A stretch of DNA of 64,000 bases from Actinostola sp. cb2023 (GCA_033675265.1 JAUJYZ010001058.1:2206501-2270500), one strand, 5' to 3'; shown: positions 38,001-51,300, counted from the stretch's first letter. Numbers and translations are program-made. The notes: a model not told the origin generated them from the sequence alone.

Positions 38001-39558
38001 AATATACGACTGTTCTGTTCTATATTCACCTGTTCTTGCTTTCCCAGCTTGGAATTCTTCCAGTATCCTCGGAAATAAGATCCCATAAGTGTACATGGTT
38101 CCAATAACGACCATGTTGGCCATGGAAGAACACAAACTGACAAACCAAGAGACTTTGACATCGAGTTGGTAGCTCTTTCCTATTTCTAATCCGCCATTTT
38201 GGAATGTGTCCGTTTCTCTGTTATGGAAAACAATTATGATTACAGTATGAAATAATTAGTTTATTTATTGTTATGTGAGTGATTATCCTGCTTCAAAATG
38301 TAACAGTTTTACGCTATTAGTTCACAATTACGATGATTTTCTTTGATGTGCTGGGTCGTTACTGATCCAAGCTGAAAGCCTCCTGGTCAGGTTATTGACC
38401 CCGGTAGGTATTAACCCCGGTAGTTATTATTAATCTGCATGGTCAGTCTGTGTTATTGACCCGTTATTTATTTACCCATGCAGTAGTTATTGACCCAGTA
38501 GTTATTGACCCAGTAGTTATTGACCCGGTAATTATTGACCCAGTAGTTATTGACCCAGTAGTTATTGACCCAGTAGTTATTGACCCAGTAGTTATTGACC
38601 CAGTAGTTATTGACCCAGTAGTTATATTGACCCAGTAGTTATTGCTCGGGTAGTTATTGACCCAGTAGTTATTGCCCGGGTAGTTATTGACCCAGTAGTT
38701 ATTGACCCAGTAGTTATTGACCCAGTAGTTATTGACCCAGTAGTTATTGACCCAGTAGTTATTAACCTGGTTAGGTTATTGACTTGGTAGTTATTTACCC
38801 AGTAGTTATTGACCTGGTCAGATTATTGACCAGGTAGTTATTAACCTGGTTAGGTTATTGACCTGGTAGTTATTTACCCAGTAGTTATTGACCTGGTCAG
38901 GTTATTGACCTGGTAGTTATTAACCGTGGTAGTTATTCAGGACCAGGTCAGGTAATTGACCCATGGGGGTTATTAACCGTTGTAGTTATTGACCTGGTTA
39001 TAGGTTAATGACCTGGGAGTTATTAACCGTGGTAGTTATTGACCAGGTCAGGTAATTGACCCATGGGGGTTATTAACCGTGGTAGTTATTGACCTGGTCA
39101 GGTTATTGACCCAATGGTTATAAATACAAATTACTCATATTACATTAAATCCATGTGTCTGCGGACACACAAAAGAAAGAGGGGATATCAGTTTTAACGT
39201 CAAGTGGGCATAAGCCAGGGCTACGAGTAGTTTTTGTTTATCGAGGGTACGTGACTAACCTTGTGACCAGGTTCTTCACTTGTAGTCTATCTTCAACCCA
39301 TTCAGTGTTATGATGATGATTAGGTCCAACAACCGAAACCGATTTTGAGCGAAGGCGTAAATCTTGCTCCAGTGCTGTCCTGCTGAAATAATTTGAGATA
39401 TCATTTTGCTGCTCACTAATAAACAATGAACACACCGATGCATTTTCCTACCGAGTTTTCACGGTCTCTGCTTGACATCGGTCTTCAACACGGTTTTCAT
39501 CTTTAGTAGTTTCGAGGACAGAAAATGTTACGGAACGATTGCGTAATCTATCCTTCAT
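35034..39558 (-). CDS. MCT-like transporter copy D (490 aa, altered C-terminus)
   Basis: Predicted SLC16-family transporter. Exons on the minus strand: 39558-39452, 39382-39260, 38217-38030, 37959-37373, 37248-36891, 35143-35034 (107, 123, 188, 587, 358, 110 bp; 1473 bp). The frame stays open through all six exons. e3 reads LDVKVSW where C, E and F have LDG, so the glycine of the DG motif before TM1 is lost; the functional effect is unknown. e5 has SSLVSRLSTGKLCD. e6 starts normally ([16 protein letters not shown]12) but after QMTK runs into inserted transposon DNA and ends at ITH-stop, losing about 15-20 charged residues present in C, E and F. The original tail remains at 31298-31378. Intron 5 holds a 734 bp CCGA array plus a TTAA-flanked element; intron 2 holds a 15 bp minisatellite. 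Probably still translatable. Confidence 0.78.
35186..35919. repeat. (CCGA)n array, 734 bp, copy D intron 5
   Basis: About 180 CCGA units broken by CGACGACGACC at about 35272-35282 and 35591-35601 and a single ACAG near 35895. It starts about 40 bp from the e6 acceptor of copy D. On the sense strand it reads (GGTC)n. Frames of repeated SVGR or DRPT are artefacts. Confidence 0.97.
35998..36857. mobile_element. 860 bp piggyBac-like MITE with CRE-like sites
   Basis: Terminal inverted repeats GGGTGGACTAACCTATTT flanked on both sides by TTAA (35994-35997 and 36858-36861), the piggyBac target duplication. It interrupts a CCAA-type stretch in intron 5 of copy D. It carries three TGACGTCA-type sites within about 40 bp (36126-36160). 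No transposase. Confidence 0.8.
38381..39115. repeat. 15 bp minisatellite in copy D intron 2
   Basis: Dozens of GTTATTGACCCAGTA units with CTGGTCAG and CGTGGTAGTTATT variants at the right-hand end. It matches the vocabulary of the 48 bp array in intron 2 of copy C. The phrase VVIDP repeated in one plus frame is an artefact. Confidence 0.93.
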
Positions 39559-39900
39559 GTTGTACACATTCACGATGAAATAGCTGAGGTCTTGCTATCA
39601 ATGGTTACAGACTTCGATTGTTGGTCATACAGTAATCAGTGTATACGTTTATAACTTTAAATCAACTTGATTCGTGTCAAACTATGTTAACAACCATTTA
39701 CCACACAGAAACGTTTCTGTATGTCCAGCCAAAGAAGCAATTTGAATGGCTACCGACCTCTGTCATAAATGCTGTCTGATATAACAATAGCTAAGATTAC
39801 TTACGTAATCCTTTAAGTTTTATGAAACCTGTTACACATAAATTTCAATCATGACGCGGCATTAAAGATTGGTGATGCTAGGGCGAATTTGATTAACTTA
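39559..39900 (-). promoter_or_regulatory. Conserved 5' flank of copy D
   Basis: The 330 bp before the ATG align with those of E (53146-53990) and F (59005-59340): GATGAAATAGCTGAGGTCTT, GGTTACAGAC, GTTGTTGGTCATACAGTAAT, TTTCTGTATGTCCAGCC, CAATAGCTAAGATTACT. It most likely contains the 5' untranslated region and core promoter. I see no clear TATA box. Confidence 0.45.
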
Positions 39901-39947
39901 TTAGCGAACACTGTAACTAACCATACGTTTGCAGGGGTGGATCCAAA

Positions 39948-39977
39948 GGGGGGGGGGGGGGGGGGGGGGTTTGCAAA

Positions 39978-40028
<51 letters not shown>
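39948..40028. repeat. Poly-G tracts (22 and 51 nt)
   Basis: A run of 22 G, then TTTGCAAA, then a run of 51 G, followed by (GGA)n. Extraordinarily long G homopolymers; the true length may be misassembled. Confidence 0.9.
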
Positions 40029-40029
<1 letters not shown>

Positions 40030-40128
40030 GGAGGAGGCGGTGCCCCCCCTTTGAGTTGGGCCCGATATTATTTTTTGGAGTAGTGGAAATTTATTTTAGA
40101 ACGAAAAACAACCGTTCTTCTTAATAGG

Positions 40129-40790
40129 CTAGGGTCAAACGTCGAACCCGTCATGCGGCCGTACCTAATTGCACTTCGAGTCGACCTAAATAATTAAGTT
40201 CGACAGGTTGAATCAAACGTCGAACAAATGAACGTATAGTTGAGCATGCGCAGAAGTACGTACTGGAGAATTGTGGGAAAACTTTATTAGTTCGGCACAT
40301 CGGAAGAGCGCCGTCTGACACAGTTGCTGCTCTAATGTCGCATAGTGCGACAGGCCCTGTCGAATTCATATCAAGAAATCTGTGCTTTTTACGTAGACCA
40401 GCTACGGGGACTGGGCACGAGTTTACCGGTCACCCTGTTTTAGGCTTCCCAGTCTTTTTGGCCGTGTTACAAAATGGAGGACAATGTTTACATTCATTTA
40501 CTCGATTTGCTGTAAGTTTGGATGGATTTTCCGATAAAAATCGTACTTTTAAGCGAAAAATATTTACAGGGTTTCCAAATATGGTAAGTACAATGCCCAA
40601 ATATGGACATAGGAAAGCTGGCCGAGCAACAGCACACTTTAATGGGGGATTTCTTGATATGTATTGCGCTGTCGAACCAAATAGAATCTGCCGCACCAAA
40701 CTCACCAAACTGAGTCAGACGCCGCTCTTTTGTAGAACTTCATTCAACAATTAGGTACGGCACATGACATGTACAGGTTCGACCCTTACA
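40129..40790. mobile_element. Possible 660 bp TIR element
   Basis: Imperfect inverted ends: AGGGTC...GAACCCGT...GGCCGTACCTAATTG at the left and the near-complement CAATTAGGTACGGC...GGTTCGACCCTT at the right. A 139-codon plus frame (40335-40754) and its complement frame show no domain I recognise and may be chance. Confidence 0.45.
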
Positions 40791-40968
40791 TGCGCGATAG
40801 ACCGGAAGTAAAAGCTGTTCCGTGATTGAACGCTTTATTCCCCACCATTTGATGCCCAGAATGGATGGAAATTGCATTTTCGAACTTCTAGATTTCAAAA
40901 TTTTCTGAGGGAGCATGTCCCCATCCCCCCAAGAAGAAGGAGCCTTACGGCCCCTAATTGTGCCCCCT

Positions 40969-40997
40969 CCCCCCCCCCCCCCCCCCCCCCCCCCCCC
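40969..40997. repeat. Poly-C tract (29 nt)
   Basis: Uninterrupted C run 1 kb from the poly-G tracts and in opposite sense, so the two could pair as parts of one inverted element. Confidence 0.9.
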
Positions 40998-41183
40998 ATT
41001 TTGAAAATCTTCAGATCCGTCCTGGTTGGGCAGAGAGCGGACTCGAACATATATTGAAATCGAAACCGGCGTTCGTTTGGCCAGGAATCAACTTACTGGC
41101 AACTAGTACGGGACAACAGAGGCCAGAAAGGTCAATGATACTTCAGAATTTAGACAACAGATAAGTGCAACTCGTAGTTTATT

Positions 41184-42154
41184 AGTCGGGCTTCCTGTGG
41201 AAGACCCGACTCTAAAAATGAGAAGCGTTCTTTGTCGTCGTTGACCTCAAATCCAGCGCATGCGCCCTGTGCCGGCCGCTAAGATAATCACCGAAGGCTC
41301 AAACCACATGGCTTATCAAGACGGATCAAGACGAGACATCGCACATCGTCCTCTTTCTTCACAAACCTTGTCGAAGGAAGGTTATGTCGTCTTGTGATCG
41401 TGAGAAAAAAACATTTGAACGAAATATGTCTAATACGCTCATCTCACATACAAACTCACACACCGTTAGCGGTAGACCTACTCTAAAAGATGTGGAGCGT
41501 TTTCGGACCAGGTCGTTCCGCGGATTCAATTCAAATGCTAGTAAAATACGGTTAGATTTTGTTTGTATGGAATTTCATGTATTCAGTAGAAGACATGGTA
41601 AATACTCTTGATGAGTGTGATGTTCTAGAGAAAGTGATGGATCTAAGCAATGTACACAAGTATAATGATGCATGTTAAGGTGACAACAAATGTACAACAA
41701 TTCAGATCGCGTTATGCAAAGTATGTCCATTATAATTATACTCGTGTTGTGTGTGAATGTCATGGCTCTAGTTATTTTTGTAGAAGCGATCGTTTATCTC
41801 ATCACGTCCTGTGTATTGAATTTCATGTATTCAGTAGAACTGACATGGTAAATACTCTTGATGATTGTGATATTCTAGTGAAAGCTATTCTTGTGCTGGG
41901 AGATTTGATTATTGTACATATACAATACTTTATGATCATTCTAAACCATAGTGCGTTAATGAATTACCTTGCTACTTGTTTGATGCATTAGTCCGTAGGG
42001 CGCGCGGGCTCTTGCTCGAGCTTTATTGCCATTGACAATATTTCATTGACAATGGATATAATATGGTCGAGAGCAAATCAGATTCAGTCGAGATTACCGA
42101 TCGCAGCAACCACTGCTTGCTCCAAGAAGCCCGACTTAACGCTACTAGAGCGTC
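41184..42154 (+). mobile_element. Helentron-like non-autonomous element, copy 2
   Basis: Starts with hairpin AGTCGGGCTTCC...GGAAGACCCGACT and ends with subterminal GAAGCCCGACT (complement of the start), then the hairpin ACGCTACTAGAGCGT. The flanks show TAGTTTATT on both sides (41175-41183 and 42155-42163). Copy F has the uninterrupted site near 55319. The asymmetric terminal and subterminal repeats plus a 3' hairpin fit Helitron2/Helentron-type elements, though a 9 bp duplication is not expected of them. The interior has a direct duplication (GAATTTCATGTATTCAGTAG, 41571 and 41818). No helicase. Confidence 0.6.
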
Positions 42155-42319
42155 TAGTTTATTATTCAAATACACACGACGTCTTTGTCCTAGCGGCCTT
42201 GGTGTGAATATATCCAAAACCACAGAATTTACAGGAAATGTTCGTGTCTTTTTCCAGCGAAACCTTTTCTTTCGCCTTTGATATGTTCATTTGGAGTAAA
42301 TCCAAAAGCACATTCTTTC

Positions 42320-45300
42320 TCAGTTAAGCATCTGTTCAAGAGCTCCCTTTGGTCTAAGCTTTACTTGTTTTTCTTTCTTTTCAGTAAGAATAATCGTTAT
42401 TTGATACAAGCAAGCAGACAGCAGAAAAATAGCACCAGCGGTGTAGAAAGCAGGATGGTACGACCCACTTACATCAGATAGAAAACCTGTTGGAGAAACG
42501 AAATGACAGATATGTGAACAGTGCTGATACCTAGAAGAACAAACAAACAAATAAATAACAAGAAAACGAAAGAACGAACCAACCAACCAACCAACCAACC
42601 AACCAACCAACCAACCAACCAACCAACCAACCAACCAACCAACCAACCAACCAACCAACCAACCAACCAACCAACCAACCAACCAACCAACCAACCAACC
42701 AACCAACCAACCAACCAACCAACCAACCAACCAACCAACCAACCAACCAACCAACCAACCAACCAACCAACCAACCAACCAACCAACCAACCAACCAACC
42801 AACCAACCACCAACCAACCAACCAACCAACCAACCAACCACCCAACCAACCAAACCAACCAACCAACCAACCAACCAACCAACCAACCAACCAACCAACC
42901 AACCAACCAACCAACCAACCAACCAACCAACCAACCAACCAACCACCACCAACCAACCAACCAACCAACCAACCAACCAACCAACCAACCAACCAACCAA
43001 CCAACCAACCAACCAACCAACCAACCAACCACGCAACCAACCAACCAACCACGCAATGCAACTACCAACCACCAACCACCACCAACCAACCAACCAACGT
43101 ACAGACCGACCGACCAACCAACCAACCAACCAACCAACCAACCAACCAACCAACCAACCAACCAACCAACCAACCAACCAACCAACCAACCAACCAACCA
43201 ACCAACCAACCAACCAACCAACCAACCAACCAACCAACCAACCAACCAACCAACCAACCAACCAACCAACCAACCAACCAACCAACCAACCAACCAACCA
43301 ACCAACCAACCAACCAACCTACCAACCAACCAACCACGCAATGCCACTACCAACTACCAACCACCAACAACCCAACCGACCATCAAACCAACCAACCGAC
43401 CAACCTACCAACCAATATACCAACCAACCATGCAACCAACCACCAACCAACCAACCAACTAACAACCAAACCAACAAATAAACAAAAACATATCATGTTA
43501 AACTTACCAGCTAGTACGGGACTTATAAAAACAGAAACTCCTTGAAAGGAGATGTACCATCCAAACCCAATACCAGCATATGACTTCATCATTATGCAAT
43601 GCGAAGGAGTTGCAAACAGACCTTCACTGATGCCAAACACTACAGAATACACCATGAGATGAGTAAAGGTGGTTGCCAAGGGAACCAAAAAGTTATCCAT
43701 TGCAAACATCACCACTGCAAACTGACAAATCCGCAAATGTGGAATCCAGCCAGTGTCGCACAACTTTCCTGTCAACAGCCTGGACACTAATGCGGAGGTA
43801 CCGATGGCAAAGTACATCCAAGATGAACGATGTCCAGGTATTCCAAGTTCTGCAGCGTATTTTGCCTGGAAAGAGAACATGAACAAATCGATCATGAAAT
43901 GAAAAGTGGAAATATCTGCAGAGATCTTGCGTGAATAGCCTGCGTGACCGGCTCTGGGGAAGATCGGAGATGGGAAGGGAAGGAGAGGGGAATGGGGGAG
44001 GAGGAGGAGGGGAATGGGGGAGGAGGAGGAGGAGGAGGAGGAGGAGGAGGAGGAGGAGGAGGAGGAGGAGGAGGAGGAGGAGGAGGTCCCCTTCCCTTCC
44101 CCAGGGCCGGGCTACGCAGGCTATTGCGTGAAGTGAGACTGAGTATAGTTCAGTTGAGTGAAATGCAGCGGAAACTTACAAAATGAACGTACGGGAGAAG
44201 CGATCCTAGAAAACTCATCGAGGTTGAAAGCGAAAGCATCACAAACACTGGATCTTTGAGCAATGACAAGTCCAACGACCGCAGACATCTGCACCATCCT
44301 ACATCGGAGGGTTCCCTTTGTACTGATTCTTGTTGTTCTGGTTTCTTTCTTCTCGTAATGCTGCACCCCAGAATGCAGGGTACCACATTGATAGCAGCCA
44401 ACACCATCAATGTTTTCCTCCAATCAAGATGTTCCAAAAGTGTTTGTGTAACATGGCTCATAAAAAGAGCGCCAGCTCCAGCCCCAGCTGATGCCATGGC
44501 TGTAGCAACAGATCGATGTTTATCAAAGTATAATGGAACGATTTGGAATGCAGCAATAGAAACCATTGCGGATGCACATCCTACCCCAAAACCGTAAGTA
44601 AAGTAGAGAACGTAGATATTTGGAGCAAACGACGATCCCAGAAGACCTAGTGCGCCTGTCAGTCCAGAACACACCATGACTGCCCGGCATCCAAAGCGGT
44701 TGCACAGCTTTGCTGACACAGGACAGAGAAATGCCCAAATTCCCATCGCTATTGACACAACCAGAGCTGTCGAATTGAAATAAAATGTTGTCAGCCATGG
44801 ACACTTGAATATACGACTGTTCTTTTCTATATTCATGTTACGCGACTATTCGCGTAGAATGAACTCCTTTTTTCTTTCCAGACTGTTAAAACACGCCATA
44901 ACAATTACGGTCACTTTAATTCATCAACTCAATGCCAAATCGCGGCTTCTGCGACTTCGGCGGCAGCGTTTTTCTATGTAAAGAAACATACACAAATGTA
45001 CAATCTACTGACTTACTGATATATAACGGAAATTACAATATTACTCACCAAACTGTGTGGCTTAGGAGTACCTCTATACAATACAATTGCACAATCTAGT
45101 GCTGAACGATAACCTAACCGCTCCATAGCACACCTCGTGCTTCTCCTAACTTCTCGTCACCTGACTCACTTGCACGTGACTGATTATTATGCATAAAATG
45201 GTAGCCACACCGGCCCCAAAATGAGAGTCTCAACGATCATTTACTCTAATATATATAAGCTACCATTAAAATTAGAACGTAACGTTTCTACTATACATCT

Positions 45301-48300
45301 TAATGTCAATCAACTATAATTGCAACGTCAATTCAGCTGTATTCATCCATTTCCAATAAGCACAACTTCGTTACAGGTCGGGTCAGCACAATGGTACTTG
45401 CTTTCCATTCTCCCTTTCTTTGTCGTCTCGCACGGGTAGCCACCGTTGAACTCGTCTTTACTTTGGCTGTCCTCACATAGCCATCTTTGCTCATCATGAC
45501 TTCCATTACTCGCGCTAGTGGCCATTCTCCTCTTGGGTATGTTTCATCTGCGAGAAGTACTATATCTCCTACCTGTAAGTTCCTTCTTGGTAGGTTCCAT
45601 TTCTTCCTCTCTAGCAAGGTTGGAATGTACTCTCTTGTCCAACGACGCCAGAAAACATTAGTTATGTGCTGAGCTTGCTTCCACGCACGCTTGATGTTAC
45701 AATCCTCCTTACTGAATACTCCAGGTGGTAAACTGGGACATGGCCTTAAGTGTAGCAAGTGATTTGGAGTCAGCGGCTGATCATCCAACGGGCTTTCACT
45801 ATTGCGTGTGAGAGGCCTTGAATTAAGAATGTATACTACTTCTGCCATAACGGTCGACAGAACCTCGTCGCTGACTAACTTCTTTCATGAGGGATTTCAG
45901 AATTCGTCGTACCGAGCCAATCATCCGTTCCCACGCCCCGCCCATGTGGCTTGCTGATGGCGGATTGAAATTCCACTGAATCTCTTTAAGCGCACAGTAG
46001 TTGCTTAGCTTCGGTTGGTCTAATTCTCTCAAGGCTTCCTTCAGTTCTTTGTCTGCTTTCACAAAGTTTGTCCCTCGATCACTCCTGATCTCTTCCGGAT
46101 ATCCTCGCATACTGATAAATCTTCTTAAAGCATTAATCATAGAGTCAGTGTCCAATGAATGTGCTATTTCTACGTGAACAGCACGCGTGTTCCGAACACG
46201 TGAAAAGGCAACCATACCTTTTCACGCGTGATCTTCCTTGTTTTACTTCAAAGGGTCCAAAATAGTCGGCACCGACATAAGTAAACGGCGGTTTGTTTGG
46301 AGTTATCCTGTCTTGAGGCAAGTCCGCCGTATACTGTTCTCCTGGTCGAGCACTTCGTCTTTGACAATTCATACACTGCTTTATCACGCGTCTTACCGCT
46401 GATCTTCCTTTCACGATCCAGTACTTTCTTCTTAAGGAAGACAAAACTGCTTCCTGTCCCATGTGTCCCATACTCGCGTGATGGTGCTCGATGATTACGT
46501 CAGTAACATGATGTCTGTAGTGAAGTATTATTGGTTGCTTGGATTCTTCACTGATAATTGCATTTGACAGGCGACCTCCTGCTCTAAGTAGTCCTTCCTT
46601 GAAGATGGGATTCAGTTTATAGATAGATGCACCAACGTCCTTAAGACTTCTCTTGATGTGTCTTTCATCTTTATTACTCTTTGACGTGAGTGTCTTCACT
46701 ACTTCTGGGAACGCCATTGACTGAACATGTGTAAGAATTGCCTTCTCTGCTTTGTTTATTTCGCATACTGTGAGTGGTCCTGATGTCCATTCTGTTAACT
46801 GATCTGCTTGATCACTGATGAGAATCTGTTTCGGTAGAGATGACTTTTCTTCTCTGAATCTTGTCTTGTAGGTACAACTTGTACCGTAGTAGCCATGCTA
46901 CCGCTTTTCTCAACTTCCACCAGGAAGAGTGCAACAAAATAAGATCATCTAGAATGTTCCTTTGTGCAGTAGAGGCATAAATCTTGATTTCTTTCCTTAC
47001 TTCCTGTCTTCATCTATCATAACAGGAATTACTATCATCTTCGGCCAACAACTTTCATCTTTCCACAGAAATTGTGGTCCTTTGAGCCAACGATCATCTT
47101 TCAACATGTTGTCCATCTTTAGTCGACCTTTTGATCCATCATCTGCAGGATTATCTTCTCTATTAACATATCTCCATTCTGCAGGTTTAGATCCATCGTG
47201 AATTATGGTGAGACGATTGGACTCAAAGGTATGGAATCTCTTGGTAGTGTTGTTTATGCACTTTAATACAGAAGTGGAGTCGGTCCAATAATAAACACGT
47301 GGAATGTTCCATTCTAATTGCTCGCGGATCACTTGGCTTAGTTTCACAGAAATAACTGCACCAGTCAACTCCAATCTTGGTATAGATATTTCGCGTAAGG
47401 GAGCTACTCTTGCCTTTGCCATAACCATGTTACAGTACACTCTATTTTCGTAGTTTTCGATGCGTAAGTATGCCACAGCTGCATATCCAACTCGAGAGGC
47501 GTCTGAGAATAAATGTAGTTGAACGTCCTTTACTTTGCCAAATTCTTCTGGTATAAAACAACGTTCTACTTGGACTTCACGAAGTTTCGGTACGTCTTCC
47601 TGCCAACGTAACCACTGTTCTCTTTCTTCTTCTCTCATTGGCTCATCCCATCGTAATCCTTTCCGACATAACATCTGCAACAGCAACTTGGCTTTCATGA
47701 TGAAAGGAGCTATGAAACCTAATGGATCAAACAGGGAGTAGGCGATGGATAACACTCCTCTGCGGGTCATTGGCTTGTCCTTTATGGCTTGTAATACTCT
47801 GTCTAAGACTTCCCAAACAAATTTGTCGTCTTCTATGTTCCACTTTAATCCCAGGGCACTCTGGGTTGGCAGTCTTTCGATATCCAAGTTGATTACTGAC
47901 TTCGCTCATTCGCTTTCAGGTATTGACGCTAACACTTCTCTATCGTTACTGTACCATTTTGTCAAACGAAAGCCACCTCTGGCTAGCAAGTCGCATAACT
48001 GTTTCACTAAGTTAATCGCCTTTTCTGTAGAGTCAGTCGATTTCATTAGATCATCCACGTACATGTTGTTCTTAACAGTCTCTGTCGTTTCAGGATCGAT
48101 ACCTTCATTGTCAAGTTCCGCTGTTTTCCTTAAACAAAGATTTGCTATGCTCGGTGAAGATGTTGCTCCAAACACGTGCTTTACCATTCTGTAATCTTCT
48201 AACTCGTTTGATAGATCATCATCGCGCCACCAGAGGAATCTGAGCGCGTTGCAATCGCTCGGTTCCACCAAGACTTGGTGGAACATTCCTTCCACGTCGG

Positions 48301-51300
48301 CAACAATTCCGATGCGATCTTGTCTAAACCGGGTAAGTACACCGGTCAACTGATTTGTTAAGTCTGGTCCTTGAAGTAGCTCTTGATTCAATGAAGTCCC
48401 GCCAAACTTGGCTGCGCAATCAAAAACGATTCGCACTTTCTCCGGTTTCAATGGATGTTCTACTGGGTGATGTGGTAGATACCACATTGGTGTTGCTGTA
48501 GAATCTTGTTCTAGTACCCTTTCTGCATGTCCTTGGGAGATATAATCACGCATTGCTGTCTTGTACTTCTTAAACAGATCCTCGTCCCTTGCAAGTCTTT
48601 TCTTTAAAAGTGAGCATCTCTTTAATGCCATTTCTTTGTTGTTTGGTAATTGAGGCGGATCGTTTCTCCAGGGTAACGCAACCTGGTAGTGACCATTTAC
48701 CTTAGTTATTGTTCTCTCCATATGTGCTAATGCTTTCTCTACAGAGTGGGTAGTTTTACTGTCAACAACAGAGTCGGTAAAGTCAGTTTTCCACAGACGT
48801 TGTAGTTGTTGTTCTAGTTGCTCGTCCAACATCTGTCGTTGTATTTCAACTTCTTCTTGATCTAAGGTGTCGCTAGTCGGTGTCTCCATTAATTCGACTG
48901 TGCGAACATAATTAACTGAACAATTGCTGTTTTCTTTGTTTCCGCCCACTGGGCCCATCACTGTCCAGCCTAGGCTGTAACGTATAGCTATCGGCTCATC
49001 ATCTCCGCGCATTCTTGTTTCCAATGGTACGAATAGTCCTGGTCTTTCTTTTACGCCAATTAACAACATGATTTCCTTCTTTTCTAACTCGCAAATGTCA
49101 ACATCACTCAAACGAGACCATGTCTTTACATCTTCACATCCTGCGATGCAACTCGAAGATATTGGCATTTCCTTAACAGTTCGTACATTGTCAAGTTGAA
49201 CAGAAAAGCTTTCATCCATTGATTTAACTGTGATGTCAACAGTCTTACTTTCCACCTTTGATGATCCTGTTATTCCAGTTAATGTAAATTCAATCTTGTT
49301 ACCTTTAAGATTCAGTTCTTTGCTCAATTGCTCATGACACAATGTCACCTCTGAGCCACTGTCTAACAAGGCATAAGTAGTAACACATGTACCACCTCCT
49401 CTTGCTTGTACTTTAACAGGAATCACTCCTAGGCAAACTCGCTTGTCACCTGTCCCCGTCGCTGCAGATAGAGCACCGCTGTATGCTGTGTTTTCCTTTG
49501 TTACTACTTTTGCCTCTTTACCAGACGTCGACGTGACAGTTCCTTGAATCGGTTGACCAAATTCAACATTGGTAGAACTCGTGCCTTGTTCATTACTAGG
49601 AGGGTGAAGTAGGGTGTGGTGAGCTTCCCCACATCCCTGTCTGCGGCACTTGAATTCAGTTTTACTGCATGTATTGATGAAATGTCCTTCACCCAGACAC
49701 TTCATACAAAGTCTGTTTTTTTTACTACGTCTTTCTTCTGCTGATACGCCAGCTGTTTAAACGCATCACAATTCCATATCTTGTGCTCACCGGGGCAGTG
49801 AAGACATGATTTCTTTTGGAACCTTGTGGTGTTCCTAGTTTGGTTAGAGCTCACACCTGCAGCAAACGTTGTTACTCTTCGGGTGTTTCCTTCTCGCATT
49901 GGCTTTTCTTTGCCTTTGTCTTTGAAAATATTTACAGTCAGATCTTCACCAAACTCATTGTTAACGAGCTTGGCTCTTTCATTTACTAACTTGAGAAAAT
50001 CGATGAACTTTGGTCTTTTCCCAGACTCAATAATCCTCCCAGCTACCTCTGTCCATCTTGATCTCAGGAACAATGGTAGTTTTCTACTGAGCATTATCAG
50101 AGTGTTCACATGATCAATGTCACTAACGTATTCAACACCCATACCACGTAGGGTTCTTTCAGCTACCGTAAGCTGTCTAACAAAGGCTAACAATGTGGGA
50201 CCGTCCACAGTTCTGATTGCTGGTAGACTTTCTAATTTCTTTACGTAGGCTTTAGTAATCACATGGAGTTTACCAAAGTTTTCTCTCAATGTTTCTTTAG
50301 CAGTTTGATATGCTTCGTCTTCTGACAAGTTCACACAGCTTTCTATCGCTTCACGAGCTTTACCATTGCAGTGCTGAATTAACAACTGTAGCTTTCTTGA
50401 GGCTTCAACAGTGTCCTTTTCTAAGCATGTCTCAAAGTTATGTATGAAGGAAATGTATTTGATAGGATCTCCATCGAAATGAATGTACTCTATCTTGGGT
50501 GTGTTAACCACTTGTCTTAAGGCTCTAATTATCTGTTCGCCTGTGTCTGTTGTTGATATTGTCAGTTCACTTGAGATCATCTGAGGCTGACACACTCTCT
50601 CCTTCCTTTCACTACATACACAAGTCTGAGGCACTGAAGGTATTCTGTTCACTGTTGTCTCTGGAAGACATACACTTGTAGAAACAGTTAGCGTTGTACA
50701 CGTAGGCAATGAATTACTTTGAGAAATGTCACATTTGGATATCATTGGTGTGATATCATTGGATGGCAATCCTGACATATCATGCAACGTTGGGTGTGTC
50801 TTGATTCACGGATGAGGGTATACTGGTCAATGTTGCCTTTGAGGGACATACATTTGTAGAGACTGTTGGTGTTGTATACATAGGTAATGAATTGCTTTGA
50901 GGATTATCACTTTTAGATAGCATTAGTGTAGGTGATATATCATGAGTGTTGACCACTTGGGGTGTATCTTGAACTGTTATTGGTGTTATTGAACTATTTT
51001 GTACAGTGACATGAGACTCGCCTTTCACAGATGAAGAACAAATCGGTGTAGACGTTGTAGTAACAGCATGTGTAGTTGTGATTACATGGTCATGAATATT
51101 CAATCCCATGTAACTGTCATTTTCCTGATCTAGTATTACACCGTCATTTTTCTCCTTTACACTCGGTAACATATCATCATTATCAATCAGTTTAGCATCC
51201 TCAAAATATTCATTCATACCGTCCAAATTCTGTGACTTCACATCGTCTTCTCTCCTATTGTCCTCGTACACTTTAAGACTCGCCATTGCTTGTTCCACCT

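Noticed and set aside
40335..40754. 139-codon gene inside the possible TIR element
   Set aside because: No recognisable domain, an equally long complement frame, and location between inverted repeats; treated as chance.
42469..43481. Frames of repeated GWLV and PTNQ, up to 329 residues
   Set aside because: Translation of the (CCAA)n array; no stops arise in this repeat. Real coding sequence is limited to 42320-42486 (e6).
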